From: Voacanga thouarsii
Lineage: Eukaryota > Streptophyta > Magnoliopsida > Gentianales > Apocynaceae
NCBI GenBank assembly: GCA_026120185.1
Contig: JANUWF010001218.1
Location: forward strand, 62,001-126,000
Length of the DNA stretch: 64,000 bases
Direction: 5' to 3'
Positions 33,637 through 44,846 of the stretch are shown piece by piece. Numbering within the stretch: position 1 is the first letter of the stretch; each line of letters begins with the position of its first letter. Position numbers and translations under genes: made by a program. The notes beneath the pieces were generated by a model. That model saw only the letters and a list, made by a program, of their open reading frames with translations, did not search any database and was not told the origin of the DNA.

Positions 33637-35158
33637 TGATAGAAGTTAAAAACATTATTCTTTTCTTAATTATTTGATGGTGTTTTAAGATATATTTATT
33701 GTAATAACTAGGCATATTCCTTCTTATTTGACATTTTACTTATAAAAGGTGTAAAAAATATGTGTAAATTTAAGTAAGAATCGAGCAGAAAGTGCACAGA
33801 ACCAGCATGTACTTGGCGCCAAACCCAGCCAGTGGACCAGACGCCCGGTACATTCTGTCCAGTAGCAGTTATTGAACGAGCTTCAGGGATTTTTTCAGAA
33901 CAGACCTGACGCCAGGTCTAGCAAGTGTACCTAGTTCCGGGTCCATTCTGCTTGCTAAAGAAAAGATGGCCAAAAACAGAGGAAGAACAGAGTGTACTTG
34001 GCGCCATGTGGGTCGAAGGTACTCGACACCAAGTATGTTCTGAAGGCAAAAATTTTGTATACTGAATTACGGCTTATCCAAGGATTTTGGTATTTTTCTA
34101 TTTTTACTCACCCAAGACTTTTCCAGCCACGAAATAGGCATCTAAAAGACCTATAAAAGTAAAAGAGAACACAAGGGTTTGGATATCCAACCAAGAGAGG
34201 TGAATTAAATAGCTAAAATTTAGATTTTCTCATTCAAGAAGGAATTCACCTAAGCCAAGGAGGATTGCTCAAAGGGAGTCTTCAAGGAAGAAGAAATGGA
34301 CTTGTCTATGAGTACTTTCTTTTCTCTTTTTTTTTTCTTTTTCTTTAGTAATAATGTATTCGATATTTTCATTATAATTTAACATTTTTTAAGATTCATA
34401 ATTTGGGATTAATTTAGTTATTTGATAAATTTTTTATCATCTTTAGTGTTTGACTACTTAATTTCATTGGTTATTGATGCAAGTTTCTCTAATTGACTTG
34501 AGACGACGATGTTAGGAGTTTCATTACATTGATTTCGTATTTGTCCAATCTTAATAGATTTGAGCGACAAAGTTAAGGTTATATGATTAAGTGATCAAAG
34601 ATTAGTTGATTTCGCCTCGAGTAAAGAGTTATTAACTAATTTTATGTTAATAAAGAACTGAGTCTAATGCATGTTTTGATTAGGATTAGCTTGATTGGTA
34701 AATCTGTTAATATAATTAAAATATATGATTCCATGGATTGGGACATGAAGTGGGATTTACTTAAGTAGAACCATGACTTGTGAAACGATTGAGTTTTACT
34801 TTATATTCCTTCATTATGCTAAGATGATAATTAGTTGAGAGAATTGTCAATTGGTTCATTGTTTTGTTTTCTAGGAAACTTGTCTAAATTGCATAAATCT
34901 ACATTCTTGAGTTGTATATGTTTCTTTAGTTTTTCTTTTTATTCTTTTCTCACTTTATTTGGGTCGATTAAACAATGAAAGAAAAATGATTAGTGTGTAC
35001 TTGTTCCTTTAAGGATCGATACTCGTTAATTTCCTGTATTATACTTGCGATGAGTATACTTGTTCATATGTGTATTTTGAGATTAATGTTTTAATTAAAA
35101 CTTGATTAAGAAATGAATTTAAAATTGATAATTTTATATACCCAAAATTTACGCATCA
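33637..35158 (+). repeat. E2 5' LTR
   Basis: About 1522 bp. At 33800-34045 it contains repeated words of the type GTACTTGGCGCCAAAC, ACGCCCGGTACATTCTG, GACGCCAGGTC and GGCGCCATGTGGG, forming nested inverted repeats. Confidence 0.93.
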
Positions 35159-35162
35159 AGAT

Positions 35163-35183
35163 TTTGACACTATTGCCGGGGAA
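35163..35183 (+). promoter_or_regulatory. E2 primer-binding site, decayed tRNA-Asp type
   Basis: TTGACACTATTGCCGGGGAA lies 5-6 nt after the 5' LTR. It retains the TTGCCGGGGA core of the tRNA-Asp primer site; GGCGCCG has become GACACTA by C-to-T and G-to-A changes. Confidence 0.8.
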
Positions 35184-35439
35184 TAATTTCATGAAAGCTT
35201 GGACTTTGTTAATTTAACAATGTTAATATGTTTATATGTAAATATGTTCCTTGTATGACTAGGTACTATATGTTGTTTTCTTTTATACTTGTACTTTAAT
35301 GTCTCTGCATGTGTAATTTTTTATAACTTAATTTGTAAACGTACTCTAATTGTTTAACTTGTAAATTCTATAATCTCAAAATTTTTCTATCTTATGTAGA
35401 CCTTACTCTTAATTTATGACCAAATGATCCAAAGTTGAG

Positions 35440-36760
35440 ATAGTCGACCTTGATCCGAAAATCAAGAAAACTCTCACTAATGTCCGGAAGGTTATAAGTG
35501 AAAGGGTGAGGAGAGCAATTGAGGTAAATCAGCTCAACAATGGTGGAAACGGCAGAGCTAATAAGCAGGTGATGAATGACTTTATAAAACCAGTAATATC
35601 AGGTACAGACTCTAGTATTGCACGGCCTAGGATAGAGGCCAATAACTTTGAGATAAAACTCAATGTGATCTAAATAATCTAGAATATGGTCCAGTTTGAT
35701 AAGTTATCTGAGGAAGATCCTAATACCCACCTTGCAAGCTTTCTAGAGATATGCGACACATTTAAGATGAATGGTGTTTCTGAGGATGCCATCAAGCTAA
35801 GATTCTTTCCTTTTTCCTTGAGAGATCGAGCGAAATCATGGCTAAAATCCTTGCTCACCGGATCCATTACTACTTGGAATGTCTTAATTGAAAAATTCTT
35901 GGCTAAATATTTTTCACCAGCTAGAACATTCAAATTTAAGACTGACATTTTTACTTTCCAATAATTAGATGTCGAAAATCTTTATGAGTATTGGGAGAAG
36001 TTCAAAGAAATACTGAGAAAGTGTCCTCACCATGGATTCGAGTTGGGGATGCAAATGAAGATTTTTCACAGTGGGTTGAGTTTCGCTACAAGGCAATTAG
36101 TAGAAGAATCTGCAGGGGGCTCCATAAATTACGAATAACTATGTCTAGGGAAGTTCACGGTCTAGAGCTCGTGTACAAAGAGTGCATAAGATGGATGCAA
36201 TGGCTGCCTTAGAGGTAAAGGTGGAAGCACTCACGCAGAAAATAGGTCAATTGGTAATGCCTCCTTCCCAAGGACAGGTAATGAGTGTGACTTGTGATTT
36301 TTGTGGGGAATGGTATCCAAATTATAAGTGCCAAAATATGGGATATTCGCAAGAAGCATTGGACCAAGCAGCGTTTGTATGTAATGGTCGACAAAGTAAT
36401 AATCCCTACAGTAATACTTACAACTCAAGTTGGAGAAATCACTTTAACTTTTCTTGGAACAACCAAAGCCAACCTTGGAAAGCTTCTGTGAATTTGGGGA
36501 TGCAAAGGACTAAACCATCTCTGCCCTATAATGTCCCACCAGCCAAACCATCTTTAGAAGAAATGGTCACCAAACTGGTAAGTGGAATGAAAACACAGTT
36601 CCAAGAAATTGATGCGACCACGAGGAATTTGGAGGTATCCATGCGCAACATGGAGGGTCAAATTAGACAATTAGCCAAACTTCATGGCGAACGTCAACCA
36701 AGAATATTGTCAGAAAATACGGAGACCAACCCACGGGACCAGGATCATGGGAAATGCTGA
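35440..36760 (+). pseudogene. E2 gag pseudogene
   Basis: The plus-strand reading has an N-terminal linker with two stops near 35670-35690. The capsid-like region 35686-36140 includes HLASFLEICDTFKMNG, FFPFSLRDRAKSWLKSL, FLAKYFSPARTFKFKTDI, a TAA at 35962 where relatives have Gln, then LYEYWEKFKEILRKCPHHG. A frameshift between about 36130 and 36180 leads to the zinc-knuckle-like CDFCGEWYPNYKC, in which the usual His is lost, and an Asn-rich tail ending MRNMEGQIRQLAKLHGERQP. It is similar in order and wording to E1 and E3 Gag. Confidence 0.88.
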
Positions 36761-37930
36761 TTTTTGAATTGCTTTACTTTTTACTGAATAATCTTTTTAA
36801 TTCTCATATGTTTTTATTTATTTAGAAATTAGTTTGCATGCTTCATATGATTTCATGTTCTTTGTTCTTTATTTTCATTAAAATACATTTTTGAAAAAAA
36901 AAATTTCGGCCAGAGCTGATCGGGCGTTGGGCCCAACCCATAGCCCGGGCAACAGGTCAGCACGGCTTCACAAAAAATCGCGGGCAGAACAGGCCCAGTC
37001 CATGGGCCCGGTGCCAGGCCTGTTCGGCCACTACATTCAAAACGGCCCTCTTGGCCATTTTTTATTCAACAATCTCCACTCCTCTCCAATTTTTTCTCAA
37101 CCCATCGCCGGGTTCATTTTCAAATACCATCGGATCAATTTACATACCTCCAAAACACTTCCAAAGCACAAAATCACCACTTTGTTCTTGCAAGTTTGGA
37201 TCAAAATAAGGAAAAATTCATACTTTTCACCCAAAGCCCATTTTTCAATCCTTCCATTGGGAGCACGATTTCTTCAAACTCTTTGCATAGAATTATTGCC
37301 CATGCATTGGAGAACATTATTGTATGAATTTTTTACACTTTCTACGGTTAAGTTTTTCTTATGAATTTTAGGTAATTTTCTATGCATTTTTGGGCAAAAA
37401 TTATTAAATATTTTCTAAGTGAAGAATTTGATTGTTAAGATTGCTTTCTTTGAGTTTGCATTAGCATAGGAATATCATGGATAATGCTTTATGATTAATG
37501 CCATTGATAGTTTGCATTCTTGGAAGTGATTGAGCATGCATAGTGATTAACTTTTGGGATCAAGGATAATTGTTCAATGGTTCACTTAGTCTTGTGATGA
37601 TAAGCTTTAGTATTATGATTTAAATGATATAGCTGATTGAGCATGGTGATTCTAGACTGAATAGGGTCCTTGAGCAATATTGACCATGGTGGTTTTGCTC
37701 AACTTGACTGATAAGGTGTTTGGATTAGCATATGTCTTATTTTCTTGTAGGTTTATTGGAGGATGTTGAGTGGTGTTTGCTAAATATCTTGAGGTGTTTT
37801 GAGTTGAGTGGTGGTGGTGTTGTCTAGTGTGATTGTGAGACGGTTGAAAGTTGAACATTTGTTGTAGAGAATGACCTAAAGAACCTCCTACTTTCAAAAT
37901 TGTCTTATCTTTCTTTATCCTCCCATCATG
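36761..37930 (+). other. E2 gag-ORF2 spacer with GC-rich word cluster
   Basis: A GC-rich patch at 36905-37065 contains GGGCGTTGGGCCCAACCC, AGCCCGGGC, GGGCCCGGTGCCAGGCCTG and paired GGCC words in mostly AT-rich DNA. The open frame 36891-37364 across it has no domain and is probably chance. The remainder to 37930 is AT-rich without a recognised gene. Confidence 0.6.
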
Positions 37931-39145
37931 TCCAGACGACCTAGAGAATTAGCACCAAGGGCTAAGAGAGCTCGAGAGGCGTCTTCTTCTACACCATCCT
38001 TCGACCCTCTACCCACCTAACCTACCCAATTTTCTGATTCGATATGCCAAATTTGGTATAACAGGAACTAACATAACAAGATCATAGTAGAAAAGCACTA
38101 CAAGCCATCTTTAAACAATTCCCTACAACTTTCTACTATATTTAGGCGCCTGGGGTGGGAGCCCATCATTAGGATAGAATGTCCTTATTATCCTGTGTGA
38201 GTAAGAGAATTTTATACCAACATGCAAGATAAAAAGAAAAACACTCTCCAAGTTGTCTTTACTTTGGTCAAAGGGATCCCCATTGAATTTGACAGGATTA
38301 GATTAACTAGAATTTTAAGAATTCCAGATGAGGGACCCTGAATAGTTGTGGACCATAATAACCAGAAGATCATCTCTGAGCCTATTTGGGATGTGGGGGC
38401 TATAAGGGACAGCTTTCGTATATGGAGAAAAGGAGTCGTAGGGCAATATCAGTATTATTCCAATAATGATCTTGATGCTCAATGGCGTGCCCTAATCTAT
38501 ATCTTTGCTTTCAATGTCTATCCCAAGGCTAGTGGCTTTAATTAGTCTAGGATACTTAATCTTTATATTCTAGACAAGATAAGGAACCATGAGCCTATTC
38601 CCCTTACTCCCATTATTATTAACTCCATAAGAGAGGTTGTGGCTTCTAATATTGCAACCAAAACCATCAAATTTCCACTGGTTATTATGCGTATTTTAAG
38701 AGATTTTGGAATACGACTAGATGAAGAGTTGAGTGAGTCCACTACTAACCGTGATCTCGTGACGGAGTATACTTTAGTTCAGTGTGATTATCGCTATGAT
38801 GAAAGGGCCAAAAGGTGGAAGAGGCCATATGAAGTGCAGTACCCCGAATGGGAGGAGCTTCCCTCAGCTGAGGAGGAGGAAACGGCGCCACCTACTAGAC
38901 CAGCCCCTTGTACCACTAGCTCTCATTCACGCGCTGATTTTGAGGCACGCATGGAGGCCCAGCTGGAGAGCCAGATAAGTATCCTCCTCCAGCTCCGCGA
39001 TTCTATTACCGACATTCAACACCGCCAGGACGTCCAAGATCAAAAGATGACCACTTTGATCCAACATGTTACTGGTGCATCTTTCAGTGGCAGAGCTGCC
39101 GAGGATGACCCCGATGATCATGATAATGATGAGGATGATTCTTGA
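37931..39145 (+). pseudogene. E2 second ORF, in frame with five stops
   Basis: A single reading frame of 405 codons runs from ATG 37931 (MSRRPRELAPRAKRAREAS) to a stop at 39143-39145 without a frameshift. It is interrupted by five nonsense codons (TAA, TAA, TGA, TGA, TAG at about 38020, 38070, 38200, 38340 and 38543). Landmarks are REFYTNMQDKKKNTLQ, VKGIPIEFDRIRLTRIL, QWRALIYIFAFNVYPKA and INSIREVVASNIA. After these come an acidic/Pro hinge, a Gln-rich coiled coil (MEAQLESQISILLQLRDSI) and a poly-Asp end. The EFYxNM...V.G.P region resembles the 'putative plant transposon protein' family found in plant retroelements. Its function is unknown. The stops fit C-to-T decay. Confidence 0.7.
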
Positions 39146-39434
39146 CTCACTCTTTTATATTTTATTTTCTATTATTTTTTTTCTTTTCTATTTTAATGAC
39201 CTTTCATAGCTTGTAGGTGCGGTTTCATTTCTTTTCTTTTTTGTCTTGTTTATTTGATTTTCTTTTTCTAGATTTATGTTTTCTTTTCTTTTAGTAGGTA
39301 CTCCTGTAATGATCTCTCCTGGAGATGGATTCAACATGATAGCACAACAATGTAATAGAAGTATTTTTTTTCACTTTATTCTTCTTCTTTTTTCATATTA
39401 GTCTTCTTAGCTGTATTTTTGTTCTTTTATCTTT

Positions 39435-39480
39435 GGCCATTGAGGACAATATCCAGTTTAAGTGTAGGGGGAAGAATAAA
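39435..39480 (+). promoter_or_regulatory. E2 internal polypurine-type box (P1)
   Basis: GGCCATTGAGGACAATATCC, then AGTTTAAGTGTAGGGGGAAG. This is the best preserved P1 of the three elements, about 290 nt after ORF2. Confidence 0.7.
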
Positions 39481-40121
39481 GGTTGAAATACTTTTCCATA
39501 TGAAATTGATGAATATAGGTTGAGATTTGTGATAAGTTTTTCGAAAATTTCAGTGGTTTCATTGTTAAGTAAGGTCGTAATTCTTTTTCTTCCTTAGATA
39601 TGAGTTTTGTCATTCATTAGGTAAAATTTGATGAAAATTGATTTTATTGGATAAGATATTTGTCAAGACTTTGAGAATTATGATTAATCTTATTTATACA
39701 TTGGTGTTTGAATATTATTTGACTTATCTAGTTGAAATATAGAAGATATAATGAATATGAGAGGAGTTTATTGGCTAACTTTTGTATTATGAATTTAAAT
39801 ATTACTAGCTTTGAGTTATGATGAAAAAAAATGTGAGCTGTAAAAAGATCCTCGAGAGGAAAGATTAAGGAGAATGTTGAAAAGGGTGATGTGAGTTGAG
39901 AAAAAAAAATTTGAGTGAAAACAACACCATTGTTGGTGTGAATTAGAGAAAAGATTCTTATTAATGATCTTTTTAAACCTTTAGCTGAAAAGTGGGTCAA
40001 TATGGGGAGAAGTAACAAGTGTATTCGGGGTACTCTCTTGAAGTTATCCCGAAGGTAAAGAGGCGTACAAGAGTATAGAAAAAATAATTCTTGAAAAAAA
40101 ATGATAAGTTATGGCTGTAAA

Positions 40122-40176
40122 GGGGGCCAATACGGTGTGTGAAAAGAAATCCATACACTTAAGGGTATCAATTCCC
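40122..40176 (+). ncRNA. E2 conserved stem-loop element
   Basis: It starts GGGGGCCAATACGGTGTG, has a 14-nt loop, then TACACTTAAGGGTATCAATT and CCC. GTGTG pairs with TACAC, whereas E1 and E3 use GTGAG with CTCAC, a compensatory A-T to T-A swap at one pair. It lies 416 nt from the 3' LTR. Confidence 0.5.
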
Positions 40177-40560
40177 TAAGTCATTGAAAAACTTTGAGAG
40201 AAAAAATTTTGAATGCTTTCCTCACATTATAACTTAAGTGTGCAATTTTTGGATTTATAATACTTGAGTTGGTAGATGGCTTGACCTATGTGATTCATGT
40301 TATCTATGTTTTTACTTGAAAAGTGAAATAACTTTCTTAGATTAAGGTATGCACTTGATTAATTTAACTTCAAAAGTTTTGTGATGTCTTGGCTAATATA
40401 TCAAATTTTTGAAATTGTTTTAAAAATGGTATGAATGAAAGGATTGTATCTTAAGGTTAAAAGAAAGACATGATCTTTACTATGATATAAAAACTTTTGG
40501 AATGAGAAGAAAACATTGTGTTGTCTTAATAATTTTTCTTGGATAAAAGTATTTTGCTTT

Positions 40561-40592
40561 AAGACAAACAAATGTTCAAGTATGAAGGTATG
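40561..40592 (+). promoter_or_regulatory. E2 terminal polypurine-type box (P2)
   Basis: AAGACAAACAAATGTTCAAG, then TATGAAGGTATG next to the 3' LTR. It is recognisable as a mutated GAGGACAAGCAA...AAGTATGGGGG signature. Confidence 0.6.
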
Positions 40593-42124
40593 TAATAGGG
40601 GTTAAAATCAATATTATTTTTCTAATTATTTGAAAGTATTTTAAAATATATTTGTTATAATAACTAGGCATATCCCTTCCTATTTGATATTTTACTTATA
40701 AAATGTATTTTTAAAAAACATGTGTAGATTTAAGTAAGAATCGAGCAGAAAGTGCACAGAACCAGCATGTACCTGGCGCTAGGCCCAGCAAGTGGACCAG
40801 GCGCCCGGTATATTCTGTCTAGCAGTAGAGATTGAACGACTTTCAGGGATTTTTCCAAAATAGACCTGGCACCAGGTCTGGCAAGTGTACCTGGCACCGG
40901 ATCTATTCTGCTTGCTAAAGAAAAGATGGCCAAAAACAGAGCAAAACAAAGGAAGAACAGAATGTACCTGACGCTAGGTGGGTCAAAGGTACCCGGTGCT
41001 AGGTATGTTCTAGAGGCGAAAATTTTGTACGCGGAATTAGGGCTTATCCAAGGATTTTGGTATTTTTCTATTTCTACTCGGCTAAGACTTCCTCAGCCAC
41101 GAAATAGGCATCCAAGAAGCTTATAAAAACATAAGAAAACACAAGGGTTTGGATATACAACAAAGAGAGGTGAATTAAAGAGCTAAAATTCAGATTTTCT
41201 TATTTAATGAGGAATTCACCAAAGCCAATGAGGATTGTTCAAAAGGAGTCTTCAAGGAAGAAGAAAGATGTTTGCTTATGAGTGCTTTCTTTTTTCTTTG
41301 TTTTCTTCTTCTTTAGCAATGATATATTCAATGTTTTCATTGTAATTTAACATTATTTTAGGATTCACGATTTTGGGTTAATTTAGTTATTTGATCAATT
41401 GTTTGTTATCTTTGGTATTTGATTACTTGATTTCATTAGTTATTGATGTGAGTTCCTCTAATTGACTTGAGACGATGTTAGGAGTTTTATTGCATTAATT
41501 TCGTATTTGTCTAATCTTAATGGACTTGAGCGACGAAGTTAAGATTATAGGACTAAGTGATCAAAGATTAGTTGATTTCGCCTCAAGTAAAGTGTTATTA
41601 GCTAATTTTATGTTAATAAAGAATTGAGTCTAATGCATGTTTTGGTTAGGATTAGCTTGATTGGTAAATCTATTAATATAATCAAAATATATGATTCCAT
41701 GGATTGGGACATGAAGTGGGATTTACTTAAGTAGAATTATGACTTGTGAAACGATTGAATTTTACTTTATATTCCTTCATTATGCTAAAATGATAATTAG
41801 TTGAGAGAATTGTCAATTGGTTCATTGTTATGTTTTTTAGGAGACTTGTCTAAATTGCATAAGCCTACATCCTTGAGTTGTATATGTTTCTTTAATTTTT
41901 CTTTTTATTCTTTTCTCACTTTATTTGGGTCGATTAAACTATGAAAGAAAATTGATTAGTGTGTACTTGTTCTTTTGAGGATCGATACTCATTAATTTCC
42001 TGTACTATGCTTGCGATGAGTATACTTGCTCATATGTGTATTTTAGGATTAATGTTTTAATTAAAACTTGATTAAGGGATGAATTTAAAATTGATGATTT
42101 TATATACCCAAAATTTACGCATCA
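40593..42124 (+). repeat. E2 3' LTR
   Basis: About 1532 bp, starting TAATAGGGG (TG mutated to TA) and ending TTTACGCATCA. The GC-rich words at 40765-41010 read GTACCTGGCGCTAGGCCC, CCAGGCGCCCGGTA, ACCTGGCACCAGGTC and GGTACCCGGTGCTAGGT. Comparing the two LTRs shows the words changing mostly by transitions. Confidence 0.92.
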
Positions 42125-42649
42125 TGTAGCTATAGACTAGCCCATGTTAGGCCTTGGTACTTGTTGTGCTTTAACTACAGGTAGCTATTGCTTTGCCTGC
42201 TCCCTGTGGCCATCTATCCTCTCCCTAGGTATGATCGACCTCCGTCCAGGTTTATCGTATGAGTATTCAATATTAATCAATGTCTATTTGAAAATGACAT
42301 CCCTGGATGAGGTACTAACCTGTATCTCCTCTTCAGTAGGTGCATAGAAGTGCTAGAGGATATGGGTAATAACTAGAGGAAAGATGAAGGCCTTTGAGGT
42401 ATAGCTAGATATTACAACCTCGCGTATATAAGTGATCAAGAGAAAAGCTAATGGGTTAGGACTGAATCATCTTGTGAAGGACATAGACATCTACTTCGCA
42501 AGCCTTATTAATCCTATTAGTCCTAGGAGTTACATTGAATCTAGGAGGATAAATAATCATCCAGTGGAGTGGAGATAGAGCTGTCATGTGAATGGCAGTG
42601 AAAATGGCAATCTAATGGTAGTGCATGTGCAGCTGGAGTATAGCTACAT

Positions 42650-43130
42650 TGAAATTTTAGTTAGGCTCAGAAATAACCTTCTTATTATATGTATCAATCT
42701 TAACCCAGCTCTCAATATCCTCCACCCTTAAAATCTTAGATAAACAAAGCCTTAATAGGTGAGTGGGGACCCTTCTAACCACTATGTCTACTGTCCTAAG
42801 AATATTATGCCTCTTAGCAGACATATTGGCATAAAACTCCTTAAATAGTCCCGGGTAATACACTCATCTAAGATTGAGAATGAGACCTCATCCCAATCTC
42901 CTAAACTTAACTGAAATCTTGTGATCATTGTCAAATATAAAGTCTATTGTCTTCTCAAAATCTTGTTGTTCACCCTCTTATCATACCACTCTTATAGTTA
43001 AGGTCAACAAATTGTCTAGGAGGGATACTTGGCTCAATGTTAGATGGAGGGGCTTAGGAAAAATACTCACTCCTCTTTCTCTTGATAGGTAATTTGGTGG
43101 CAACATGCTTGGTTTTCATGGTTTAGTTCA
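42650..43130 (-). pseudogene. E3 ORF2, N-terminal part
   Basis: The minus-strand reading includes MYYPGLFKEFYANMSAKRHN, then RTVDIVVRRVPTHLLRLCLS. It is the counterpart of REFYTNM...VKGIPIEFDRIRLT in E2. The reading ends in a stop near 42657. The segment between 42130 and 42650 is probably the degraded middle of the same ORF, but I could not trace it with confidence. Confidence 0.6.
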
Positions 43131-44846
43131 ACAATACTCACAAGAAAAACAGCTACAAAAAAAAAAAAACCCAAGACTGCAAAATCTTCTTCTTCAATAA
43201 TACAAACCACAACCTTACCTACCTAACACCAACAAGTTCTCACTATATACTCCTCCAATCAAGCACACTTTTTCAATGTCAACCAAAAGTTGCAAAAATT
43301 CTCAATATGGTTCTACTTCCACATTGAGTATACTATCAACAAACTACACTCTAACTTCCTCCAAAATGAAAGTTTTACCCAAACCAAAAACTTATTATCC
43401 AATGCCTCAGCACAATATCCTCAACACAATTCCAATATAATAGATAGAAAGGTACTCCATGAATTAATACTTCACAACCATAAAAAAAAAAAAAATTAAT
43501 AGCAAACTCTAAAATTTTAATTTACCACAAAAATAGTCACAATAGAAAAATCTTCCCCAATGAGTATCACCAAAAATCACAGTTCATTCCAAATCTCCAA
43601 TCAAAAACAAATTTAAGCATTCAATCTTTCATCAAAGAAACAAGCCTCATCCATAAGGTAACAATTCAACAGCCCTCTAGCGATAGCAATTTCTCAACAC
43701 AAAACCCAACACACACTCCTCAATTCCAAAATCAAAATGTCAATTACAAAACAATTTAACTCCACAAGTCTCCAAATGTAGCAACTCAAAAGCAATTTTT
43801 ATCTGTTAAAAAAGAATAGCCTTCACAAATCATTATTCATGGCAACAATATCATATCAATTCCTAATGTGAATAACCAATGCAATGCCTAGCAAAAGTTT
43901 CACAGAAGAAACAATATAGCACTACTGCTCAACAGAAATCAAAATACATAATATTTCTTCAATAGAAATTCCCAAAAAATAAAGCCAAGTTAACAATTTT
44001 GCTACCTTAAGATGCTACCAACTGAATTGAAGTGAAGATGGTGATTGGTGGAAGGCTTCTCTAGCAGTAGAGAAAGATGACTCCTTGTGAGAGAAATACG
44101 TGAGGAAACAGTTTCTTCGTGATTAAACAATGGTGGGGGAGCTAAAAATTTGCGAGAAATGGAAAATTTGAAAGCAATTAGGAGTGGGGCAGACCAGGGT
44201 TTGAGTGACGCTGAGAGAGAATAGAGAAATAGGGGAAATGGAGGTGAAGGTTTGGAGAAAAATCCCTTTTTTATTTTGACTATGCAATATTAATTGGCAC
44301 TGTTCAAAATGGTATAAGTGGCACCGCCAAGTTGAATTTCTTATGTGACTGCAGCATAAGCAGTATCATTTAATATGGATGAAATAGCACTACTAATTTA
44401 CAGTCCTTTGATGTTTTAAACTCTTTGAATTTAAGTAGCACCATTTGATGGAATTTGCGAACTCCGAAACACAAAAAACATTTATAAATTCCCTGCACGA
44501 GATCCAAGTTAAACACCAAGATTGACAAGGTTAGGTTTTGTACCTCAAAGATGTTGTTGAATACTGTGTTAGTTTTAATCAGATTAGACCACAAACGCTA
44601 CCTGTTGCTAACGTCCTCTACGAATTCATACAACAAACTTTGATCTTGACCGGAGATGTGCTAGTGCCTACAGTAGAAGTTTTTTTTCTTGGTATTTTTC
44701 TTTTGGTATCTATTCCCAGATAAACGAGATGAAGAGAGTAAAAACGGCTAGGGTTTTCAATAATAAAATACTGAATACGTCTAAGACTTTAAAACTATTT
44801 TAAGAGTCTTATTCTCAATCATTCTCTTTAGATATCATATCATATC
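43131..44846 (-). other. E3 gag-ORF2 spacer, part 1
   Basis: AT-rich, non-coding DNA. Between 44281 and 44460 it carries GGCACTG, AGTGGCACCGCC and AGCACC-type words, the same vocabulary as in the E3 LTR. The short reading frames here have no recognisable domain. Confidence 0.6.

Larger units (their letters stand above)
33637..42124 (+). mobile_element. E2: gag+ORF2 gypsy-type element nested in E3
   Basis: It is flanked by TGTAG at 33632-33636 and 42125-42129. The 5' LTR is 33637-35158 (TGATAG...GCATCA) and the 3' LTR 40593-42124, whose first TG is mutated to TA. Order: primer site, gag (to 36760), GC-rich spacer, ORF2 (37931-39145), P1, stem-loop, P2, LTR. No protease, RT or integrase is recognised. 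The two LTRs are very similar, so it is younger than E3, in which it sits. Confidence 0.93.

Noticed and set aside
36891..37364. 157-codon frame in E2
   Set aside because: It covers the GC-rich word cluster between gag and ORF2; no domain, and nothing comparable is coding in E1 or E3.
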